The position numbers and the translations under genes were made by a program. DNA of 49,888 bases from Cephaloticoccus sp. (GTDB taxonomy: Bacteria > Verrucomicrobiota > Verrucomicrobiia > Opitutales > Opitutaceae). The notes under the pieces are model-generated. The model was not told the origin of the DNA and did no database searches. It worked only from the letters and a program-made list of their open reading frames with translations. The stretch is taken from positions 1 through 49,888 of the forward strand of contig JAIPJW010000008.1 of NCBI GenBank assembly GCA_021734075.1, given 5' to 3'. Position 1 is the first letter of the stretch, and every line of letters starts with the position of its first letter. Shown in pieces: positions 43,526-49,888 of this stretch.

Positions 43526-44803
43526 CATCAGACTCGTCCGGATCGCCGCCAAAGTCCGCGCCACCGCCCCGACATTCTGCTGGTGCCAAGCCTGACCGGC
43601 TGCCGCACCGGCCGCCCGCCGGGCGGGATCGCGCAACAACTCAATCGCCTTTGTCGCCAAACCCTCGCCATCGGCCACCACCTGGGCGGCGCCAACGTCG
43701 AGCAGCTCACGGGCAATTGTATGAAAATTTCCCATGCCCGGCCCAAACAAAATGGGCCGGCCCAGCACCGCGGATTCAACCGGGGTCTGACCCTCGCGAT
43801 GTGGCGGCAAACTTTTGCCCACGAATACCACATCCGCCAGTTGCAGCATGGCTCGCAATTCACCCGTGGTGTCACCCACCGCCACATCAACTTCGCCGGC
43901 GGCTTTGCGCATGGAACGGAAATGATAAGTCAGCCCTTGGCTGCGCAGCATCAATTCAATGGCGGCCCGGCGCTCAGCGTGCCGGGGCACGATCAGCAAG
44001 GAACAGGCCAGACCCGCAGCGCGAGCCTGTTTGAGCGCCCTGACCAGGGCGACCTCCTCCCCTTCCCAGGTTGAAGAGCCCATCAGCACCAATCCGGCGA
44101 CGGGCAAGCCAAGCTCCCGGCGCAGTCGACCTTGCTCTTCGGCCGACAGGACCGGGATGCTGACATCCAGTTTGATACTGCCGGTGGTGGTGATCTGGGC
44201 CGCTGAAAAGCCCAAGGCGCGAAACCGCTCGGCATCGTGGGTCGAGCACGCCAGCACGCGGGTGATCCCCCCCAACAGCGGACCCACCATCGGTCGCACC
44301 CGCAGCATGCGCCGGAAACTGCGGTCCGACACCCGGGCATTGACGCATACCACCGGCACACCGCGCCTCGCCGCCTGGTGAATGTGCTCCGGCCAGCGTT
44401 CACCCTCGGTCAAAATCACCAGATCGGGTTGCACGGCGCGCCAAGCCCGGGCACTGAAATACCACCAGTCCAGGGGAAAGTAACCGATGCCTATGGTTTG
44501 ACCCTGATAGCGTTCACGGGCCAGACCGTAACCCGTGCTGGTGGTGGTGGTCAGGAAAATCTCCACGCCGCCCTCGCGCTGCCAAGCGGCCAGCAAGGGG
44601 CCGATAGCCAGCACTTCTCCCACACTCACCGCCTGCAGCCAGATGCGTTTCACTGCGGGATGCTTCACCGGCAATTGGGGCTGGCGGCCAAACCGCTGCC
44701 AAAAGTTTTCCCGGTAGCCGCCGCGCCGCCACATCCGCCGCAAATAGAGCGGCGAGCTCAGGATCAAGGCCGGCAGGAAGAGCAATCGGTAAAGCCAAAG
44801 CAT
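43517..44803 (-). CDS. waaA: 3-deoxy-D-manno-octulosonic acid (Kdo) transferase
   Basis: A 428-residue GT30 enzyme that adds Kdo to lipid A precursor at the inner membrane. Seen are an N-terminal anchor (LLFLPALILSSPLYL), WLQAVSVGEVLAIGPLL and TTTTSTGYGLA. The acceptor-side block LTEGERWPEHI sits where most members have ETELWPN. The C-terminal half has GSSTWEGEE, VPRHAER and VFVGKSLPPHREGQTPVESA. Length is normal. It shows that the organism makes Kdo-containing lipopolysaccharide. It overlaps the preceding convergent gene by 9 bp. Confidence 0.93.
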   Translation of the reverse strand: MLWLYRLLFLPALILSSPLYLRRMWRRGGYRENFWQRFGRQPQLPVKHPAVKRIWLQAVSVGEVLAIGPLLAAWQREGGVEIFLTTTTSTGYGLARERYQGQTIGIGYFPLDWWYFSARAWRAVQPDLVILTEGERWPEHIHQAARRGVPVVCVNARVSDRSFRRMLRVRPMVGPLLGGITRVLACSTHDAERFRALGFSAAQITTTGSIKLDVSIPVLSAEEQGRLRRELGLPVAGLVLMGSSTWEGEEVALVRALKQARAAGLACSLLIVPRHAERRAAIELMLRSQGLTYHFRSMRKAAGEVDVAVGDTTGELRAMLQLADVVFVGKSLPPHREGQTPVESAVLGRPILFGPGMGNFHTIARELLDVGAAQVVADGEGLATKAIELLRDPARRAAGAAAGQAWHQQNVGAVARTLAAIRTSLMSD

Positions 44804-44963
44804 GGTGAATGCAGCCTAGTGCAAAATGCCCAAACGGGATTTTTCCGAGCCTTTTCCGATTGGCCTAGCCGGATCCGATCATGACCGCCGGGGTCGACCC
44901 ACCCGATTGTTTGTCACCAAACGGCGTTTCAGCGTGACGGTGCCTCAACAAAAAAACTAGAAA

Positions 44964-47807
44964 ATGGGTGTGACCGGCCCACGCATCGCTTTTGTCCTTT
45001 GTTTTGTCAGTTTGCTTCAATTTGTCTCGGCCGCTCCGCACTGGGCTCATGAACAGAGCGACCTTGCCCCCGATCCTGCGGTGCATTGGGGGACTTTGCC
45101 CAACGGGTTGCGCTATGCCATCCGGCCCAATGCCGAGCCGCAAGGGCGTGTATCCATGCGTTTCGTCGTCCTGGCCGGGTCCATGCACGAGGCGGACGAC
45201 GAACGAGGCCTGGCCCATTTTCTCGAGCACATGGCCTTTCGCAGCACTCGCGATCATCCGGCGGGCTCGCTCGTCGAATCATTGCAACGCCTGGGCATCG
45301 CCTTGGGGCCGGAAAACACCGCGTTCACGACCTACGATTACACGATCTACCATCTCGAACTGCCCAACGCCCTCGAATCCACCGTGCGTGAGGGTTTGGG
45401 TGTTTTTCGCTCCTACGCCGACGGGATCACTTTTTCACGGGATGAGATCGAGCGTGAGCGCGGCGTCGTGCTGAGCGAATTGTCCACGCGCGACAAGCCG
45501 GAGCAGCGCGCCTATCTCGCGAACCAGGCTTTTACCCTCCCGGAGGCCCGGATCAATGTGCGCAGCCCCATCGGTTTGGAGGAGCAAATCCGGCATTTCA
45601 CCCCGGAACAATTTCGCGCGTTCTACGCCGCCTGGTATCGGCCGGAACGCATGATTGTGACTTTGGTTGGCGAAATTGACCCTGCAGCGGGGGAAAAACT
45701 CATCGCCGCAATCTTTGGGTCCCTGGTTCACCGCGGTCCCGCCCGCCCGGAACCTGAACTCACCATCAAGTCGAGTCCCACGCTTACGGATGAAACGGTC
45801 GGACTTTTCAAGGAACCGGAAATAGTGGGGGCGGGCTTGATCCTGCAACATGCCACCCCCGACCCGTTGGAACCCGATACCCGGGCCAAGTGGACCAAAT
45901 CGCTGCATGCCTCGCTGGCCTTTCACATGCTGCAAAGGCGCTTTCACAAGCAGGCCTTGCGCCGCGGGGCCAGTTTCATCGCGCCGACGGTGAGTTTCGG
46001 CAGCGGTCCCATGGGCTGGAAGGTCAATTCCCTCAGCCTCCACAGCAGCTTGCGCGCCTGGCAATTGGTGATCAATGCCGCCGAACAGGAACTCCGGCGC
46101 GCCTTGGAATACGGCTTCACCGCGGCGGAACTTCGGGACGCAAAGATCTATTACCACAGCTATTACCAACAGGGCGTGCGTTCCGCGGCCACCACGCCCT
46201 CGGACGACATCGCCACCAATCTGGCCGTGGGCATTGCCTACAACCGGGTATTTCCCAGTGCCGAGTTCGTGGCAGCGGTAATGGAACCCCAGGTCGACAC
46301 CGCCACCCTACCGGACTGCGAACAGGCCTTTCGGGAAGCATGGGGCGAAGGCCCGCCCAAACTCTTCATCGTGGCCAACGCCTCCCTCAATGTCGCCGAG
46401 CGACATCTGGCCGCAGCTTATGCCTACAGTCGGCGCGTCGAGGTGCTGCCGCCCGTGGAACGGGCTGATGTGGCCTTTGCCTATACGAATTTCGGACCCG
46501 CCGGACAGATCAAAACCAATGAACACGTTGCCGACTTGGATTTGTGGCTTGCGCGGTTTGGCAACGGCACCCGCTTCAATTTCAAACAGACGGATTTTGA
46601 GGATGACACGGTGCTCGTGAGCCTGCGCGTGGGCCTGGGGCGACTCTCCCAACCCAACAATCAACCCGGATTGGACCTGCTCGCCAATTATGGTTTTCTT
46701 AGCGGCGGTTTGGGTGGACACACCAATGAGGAAATGACCGATATCCTCAACGGCCATGTCATCAGTCTGAACTTCTCCGTGGATAGTGATGCCTTTGCGT
46801 TTTCCCTGCGCTGTGCACCAAGGGAAATGCTGTTGGGCATGCAGGTGCTCACGGCCATCATGACCGATTCCGCTTACCGACCGGAGGCCGTGCGCATTGC
46901 CCGGGCCGGGTATGGCTCGTTGTTTGAATCACTCACCAGCTCTCCCGGAGGCCCGATCTTTGCCACCGCCCCCCGCGTGCTCTCCTCGGGTGATGCCCGT
47001 TTCGGCGTGCCCGACATCGAAACCCTCTCGCAACGCGACTTGCATGAACTGCGCCAATGGTTGGAACCTGAATTCGCCCACAGCCCGATCGAAGTCAGTG
47101 TGGTGGGCGACATCGATCGCGCTGCCGCCACCGATGCCATCGCGCGAACCATCGGCGCCCTGCCGACCCGACAGGCGGCCAAGATCAAGACCACTGCCGG
47201 GGAGGTCATGGTGCCCAAAGCCCCCGGCCCGCCGATGATCTGGCCGGTGAACCCCAAACTGCGGCAAATTGCCGTCGCCTATTACTGGCCGGTTACCCAT
47301 GCCCCGGATTTTCATACCGAGCGGCGCTTGCGCTTGCTCGCCAACGTCATCGCGGAGCGGCTGCGCCAGCGCGTCCGTGAGGAATTCGGTGCCGCCTACT
47401 CGGTCTCCACCCGGTTGATCGTCAATGAAGGGTTCGATCACCAAAATTTTCTCGAGGCCTATGCCGAGGTCGAGGCGTCCCGGGCCACCGAAGTGGATGC
47501 CTTGATTCGTCGTGAGATCACCGCGATGCGCCGGGAGGGCATCACGGCCGATGAGTTTGAACGCTCCAAGCAGCCCTATCTGGCCCAACGCGAAGTGGAT
47601 CTGCGACAAAACAGCTACTGGGGTTTCACCGTGCTGCGTGACGTGCAGGAAAAACCCGAACGTTTGTCCGCCGCACGCGACCGGGCCGAGGATCTTGGCG
47701 CGATCACGGCCCGCGACGTGCAATCCCTGCTCGATCAATACATCGACCCGGCAACCGCCTTCAACTTTCGGACGATTCCGTATCAGGATACAGGTCGGAG
47801 TCGGTAG
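44964..47807 (+). CDS. M16 family zinc metalloprotease, exported
   Basis: A 947-residue protein with a signal peptide (VLCFVSLLQFVSAAPH) and the inverted zinc motif HFLEHMAF (H85, E88, H89) with the third ligand E165 in EIERERGVVLSEL, 76 residues later. The second, non-catalytic half has the usual RQR-Y block (ERLRQRVREEFGAAYSVS). Such pitrilysin-type proteases degrade peptides in the periplasm. The 3' end overlaps the convergent exosortase gene by 47 bp. Confidence 0.94.
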   Translation: MGVTGPRIAFVLCFVSLLQFVSAAPHWAHEQSDLAPDPAVHWGTLPNGLRYAIRPNAEPQGRVSMRFVVLAGSMHEADDERGLAHFLEHMAFRSTRDHPAGSLVESLQRLGIALGPENTAFTTYDYTIYHLELPNALESTVREGLGVFRSYADGITFSRDEIERERGVVLSELSTRDKPEQRAYLANQAFTLPEARINVRSPIGLEEQIRHFTPEQFRAFYAAWYRPERMIVTLVGEIDPAAGEKLIAAIFGSLVHRGPARPEPELTIKSSPTLTDETVGLFKEPEIVGAGLILQHATPDPLEPDTRAKWTKSLHASLAFHMLQRRFHKQALRRGASFIAPTVSFGSGPMGWKVNSLSLHSSLRAWQLVINAAEQELRRALEYGFTAAELRDAKIYYHSYYQQGVRSAATTPSDDIATNLAVGIAYNRVFPSAEFVAAVMEPQVDTATLPDCEQAFREAWGEGPPKLFIVANASLNVAERHLAAAYAYSRRVEVLPPVERADVAFAYTNFGPAGQIKTNEHVADLDLWLARFGNGTRFNFKQTDFEDDTVLVSLRVGLGRLSQPNNQPGLDLLANYGFLSGGLGGHTNEEMTDILNGHVISLNFSVDSDAFAFSLRCAPREMLLGMQVLTAIMTDSAYRPEAVRIARAGYGSLFESLTSSPGGPIFATAPRVLSSGDARFGVPDIETLSQRDLHELRQWLEPEFAHSPIEVSVVGDIDRAAATDAIARTIGALPTRQAAKIKTTAGEVMVPKAPGPPMIWPVNPKLRQIAVAYYWPVTHAPDFHTERRLRLLANVIAERLRQRVREEFGAAYSVSTRLIVNEGFDHQNFLEAYAEVEASRATEVDALIRREITAMRREGITADEFERSKQPYLAQREVDLRQNSYWGFTVLRDVQEKPERLSAARDRAEDLGAITARDVQSLLDQYIDPATAFNFRTIPYQDTGRSR

Positions 47808-48762
47808 CCAGTTTGAGACTGAAGAGCGGCAGCAGGCACAAGAGGCCGATCACCGTCAGCCCGAGCACCGCGTAACCGGCCGCATCGTGCACCGTGCCTT
47901 CAATCGCCTCCGGTCCGTAGTTGTAGGCGTAAGCCGTCAGAAACAGGCTGCGGATCAGGTTGGTGAAAAAGGCAAACAACATGGACAGCGCCACCAACGT
48001 GATTTTTTTCCACAACCGGTCCAAAAACACCGCCGCCAAAAACGAACCGGCAAAAAGGCAGGCGGTCAGGGAGCGAATGCCGGAGCAGGCCTCGGCCACT
48101 CCCACCCGGCCGGTGGGCAGCACCAGCACATTGCCTTCCTGTTCGACCGGCATGCCCAGCATGTCGAAAACAAAGGAAACCACCGACACGACCTTGTGCA
48201 GCAGAAAAAGGCTCAGTTGATTTTCGATCACCGAAACCATCGGCGCTGAGACAAACCAGATCATCACCGGGAAAATGAAGAGTGCCACCAGTTGCACCCG
48301 GGCATCGCCCGGCAAGCTTGATTTGACCGGAGACGGACTTTCAGGGGCATTGGTCAGCAGGAGGCCGAACAACAGGCCGACCGTGCCCATGGTGATGGCG
48401 AGGGTGCCGGGATAGGAAGGCCCCGCCCCCGCCCGGTAGAATGCACCCAACAGGAAAAAAAGTGCACCGAAGAGCAGGAAACCCGTCACGCCCAGCCGAT
48501 ACGCCCAAAGGTGCAGCCCTCCAGCACGAGGACTTCCCGCCGCGGCACAGGACACCAATCCCGCCTTGATCGCGGGCCAGCGCTCATGAACGACATAGAT
48601 GACAAACAACGGCACGAGCCAGCCGAAGCTGTAATCCTCCTTTTTGCTCCACCAGTGCGATTGGTCCCAAGTGACGAAAAGACAAAAGGCCGCGCCCAGC
48701 AGCAAGGCAGCCAGAAACGCCGACGGGACTGCCTGGGTGAGTTTTTGCCAGAATGCTTTCAA
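47761..48762 (-). CDS. Exosortase (PEP-CTERM sorting transpeptidase)
   Basis: A multi-span inner-membrane protein with the exosortase catalytic triad: Cys in VAEACSGIRSL, Arg in FFTNLIRSLF and His in TVHDAAGY. It is expected to cut PEP-CTERM tails such as that of the lectin at 1794-2690. From the chosen TTG start (KAFWQKLTQAVPSAF just before the first span) the protein has 333 residues with C226, R271 and H292. Frame-open codons continue to 48876 (TTG) or 48867 (GTG), so the N-terminus is uncertain. No exopolysaccharide cluster adjoins it, although exosortases often sit beside one. Confidence 0.9.
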   Translation of the reverse strand: MKAFWQKLTQAVPSAFLAALLLGAAFCLFVTWDQSHWWSKKEDYSFGWLVPLFVIYVVHERWPAIKAGLVSCAAAGSPRAGGLHLWAYRLGVTGFLLFGALFFLLGAFYRAGAGPSYPGTLAITMGTVGLLFGLLLTNAPESPSPVKSSLPGDARVQLVALFIFPVMIWFVSAPMVSVIENQLSLFLLHKVVSVVSFVFDMLGMPVEQEGNVLVLPTGRVGVAEACSGIRSLTACLFAGSFLAAVFLDRLWKKITLVALSMLFAFFTNLIRSLFLTAYAYNYGPEAIEGTVHDAAGYAVLGLTVIGLLCLLPLFSLKLATDSDLYPDTESSES

Positions 48763-48881
48763 TGGACGAGAGCGAACCAAGTGTTGGCCGAATGTGAACC
48801 GCAAAAGACAGCCGGCCGCAGATCTGGTCAAAGGCGCTCGCCTCCGCTCCACTCTCCCGGTAATCACGCATTCCAAAAATC

Positions 48882-49385
48882 ATGAGTGCCACGATTCGTC
48901 CCTGCCAGCCGGGTGATGCCGCCGCGATCTGCGCGATCTACAATCACTATATTGCCCATACGATCATCACGTTTGAGGAAAGCCCTGTCGATGCAGTCGC
49001 CATGGCGGCCCGCATGGCCGGGATAACCTCGAAACTGCCCTGGCTGGTATGTGAGGTTGACGGCATCATGACCGGCTTTGCCTACGCGAGCCCGTGGAAA
49101 GGCCGCTGCGCCTACCGCTTCACCGTGGAGAGCACCGTTTACCTCGCTCCGGACGCCTTCGGCCGGGGTCTGGGCACAAAATTATATTCCGCCTTGATTG
49201 AAGCCGTGCAATCCTTGGGCCAGCACAGTGTCATTGGTGGGATCGCCCTGCCCAACGCCGCCAGCGTGGCCCTGCACGAGAAACTGGGCTTTCACAAAGT
49301 CGCCCACTTCGAACAGGTCGGCTGGAAATTCAACCGCTGGATCGATGTGGGCTACTGGGAACGCCTGTTGGCGACGAGCCCTTAG
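48882..49385 (+). CDS. GNAT N-acetyltransferase, phosphinothricin acetyltransferase-like
   Basis: A 167-residue GNAT enzyme. ATIRPCQPGDAAAICAIYNHYI at the N-terminus, YRFTVESTVYLAPDAFGRGLGTKLY (acetyl-CoA loop) and NAASVALHEKLGFHKVAHFEQVGWKF match the phosphinothricin/methionine-sulfone acetyltransferase group. Native substrates are often methionine sulfoximine-like compounds or unknown amines; drug resistance cannot be inferred. It is divergent from the exosortase and overlaps the convergent fabF gene by 4 bp. Confidence 0.9.
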   Translation: MSATIRPCQPGDAAAICAIYNHYIAHTIITFEESPVDAVAMAARMAGITSKLPWLVCEVDGIMTGFAYASPWKGRCAYRFTVESTVYLAPDAFGRGLGTKLYSALIEAVQSLGQHSVIGGIALPNAASVALHEKLGFHKVAHFEQVGWKFNRWIDVGYWERLLATSP

Positions 49386-49888
49386 ACCTTCGCGAAAACC
49401 AGTGATGCATTCGTGCCCCCAAAGCCGAAACTGTTGGCCAGCGCCGCGCGCACGGTCTTTTTGACCGCCGTGTTCGGCGTGAAATTGAGCCCGGTGGCTG
49501 CGCAAACCGGATCGATGTTGGTCAGGTTGATCGTCGGGGGCACCAGGCCTTCATGGATCGCCTTCACGGCGGCAAATGCGCCCATCGATCCTGCACCGCC
49601 GAGCAGATGTCCGGTCATGGATTTCACGCCACTGACGTGCAGGTTCGCCTTGTTCTCTGCAAACACCGTGGCAATGGCGGCGGCTTCCTCGCCATCACCG
49701 CTGGGGGTCGAGGTCGCGTGGGCCGACACATAATCCACGTCCATCGGCGTGAGACCCGATCGATTGAGGGCCGCTTGCATGGCCCGGGCCGATCCTTCGG
49801 CTCCGGGGGCCAAGGAAGATAAGTGATAGGCATCCGCCGTCGCCCCATAACCGCGCACCTCGGCATAAATGCGGGCCCCGCGTTTCAC
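49382..49888 (-). CDS. fabF: Beta-ketoacyl-ACP synthase II, N-terminus beyond window
   Basis: The C-terminal 168 residues or so of a KAS II enzyme that elongates fatty acyl chains on ACP. Visible are the first catalytic His in SAHATSTPSGD and the second in KSMTGHLLGGAGS, followed by the C-terminal NSFGFGGTNASLVF. The nucleophilic cysteine lies outside the window to the right. Reading continues to the last base, so no start is assigned. Confidence 0.95.
   Translation of the reverse strand: MKRGARIYAEVRGYGATADAYHLSSLAPGAEGSARAMQAALNRSGLTPMDVDYVSAHATSTPSGDGEEAAAIATVFAENKANLHVSGVKSMTGHLLGGAGSMGAFAAVKAIHEGLVPPTINLTNIDPVCAATGLNFTPNTAVKKTVRAALANSFGFGGTNASLVFAKV

Noticed and set aside
48882-49385. 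GNAT gene as a herbicide or antibiotic resistance determinant
   Set aside because: The family is widespread in chromosomes with other substrates; sequence alone does not support resistance.
1-49888. CRISPR arrays, insertion sequences, integrases, attachment sites
   Set aside because: No regularly spaced repeats, transposase motifs or integrase signatures were seen on either strand.

Overview
The window looks like chromosomal core and near-core DNA from a GC-rich Gram-negative bacterium. It is most likely a member of the Verrucomicrobiota, probably near the Opitutales; this placement is an inference, not a phylogeny. The pointers are a PEP-CTERM lectin together with an exosortase, a Kdo transferase (so lipopolysaccharide), an outer-membrane porin and a TolC protein, three large heparinase II/III-fold proteins, a GYF_2 membrane protein, weak Shine-Dalgarno signals and several TTG or GTG starts. 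I see no prophage, insertion sequence, integrase or CRISPR array.

Layout. 1-5.4 kb: left-edge beta-carbonic anhydrase, YebC regulator, CDGSH iron-sulfur protein, PEP-CTERM L-type lectin, first heparinase-fold protein (with a zinc ribbon). 5.5-7.4 kb: TonB-C-like secreted protein and an RlmI-type methyltransferase. 7.5-13.2 kb: two tandem 774-residue heparinase-fold paralogues and a fatty-acid-hydroxylase-like membrane protein, closed by a clear terminator. 13.3-28.2 kb: housekeeping genes (thymidine phosphorylase family, ArgS, GYF_2 protein, BrkB/YihY, PpiD-like chaperone, TolC-like protein, MiaA, lipid kinase, response-regulator diguanylate cyclase, TrpA, EEP hydrolase, tRNA-His, YdcF/ElyC). 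28.2-34.7 kb: a complete phosphate uptake operon on the minus strand, in the order OprO/P-like porin, pstS, terminator, pstC, pstA, pstB, phoU. 34.8-39.4 kb: ClC channel and SNF2 helicase. 39.6-43.5 kb: GT4 glycosyltransferase, MGDG-synthase-like glycosyltransferase, PlcP-like metallophosphoesterase, small membrane protein. 43.5-49.9 kb: Kdo transferase, M16 protease, exosortase, GNAT acetyltransferase and right-edge FabF.

The most interesting theme is phosphate economy. The high-affinity phosphate operon lies about 5 kb from a tightly packed operon whose three enzymes together would strip phosphate headgroups from phospholipids (PlcP-like) and glycosylate the resulting diacylglycerol (GT4 and GT28). 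This is the known logic of phosphorus-starvation lipid remodelling. Directly upstream of the lipid operon are three contiguous 11-bp direct repeats, resembling a Pho box. A weaker set of half-sites with the same 11-bp period lies at a comparable distance upstream of the porin. A lipid kinase elsewhere in the window could recycle diacylglycerol. A second theme is the trio of heparinase-fold proteins that lack obvious signal peptides, and a third is the PEP-CTERM substrate with an exosortase in the same 50 kb.
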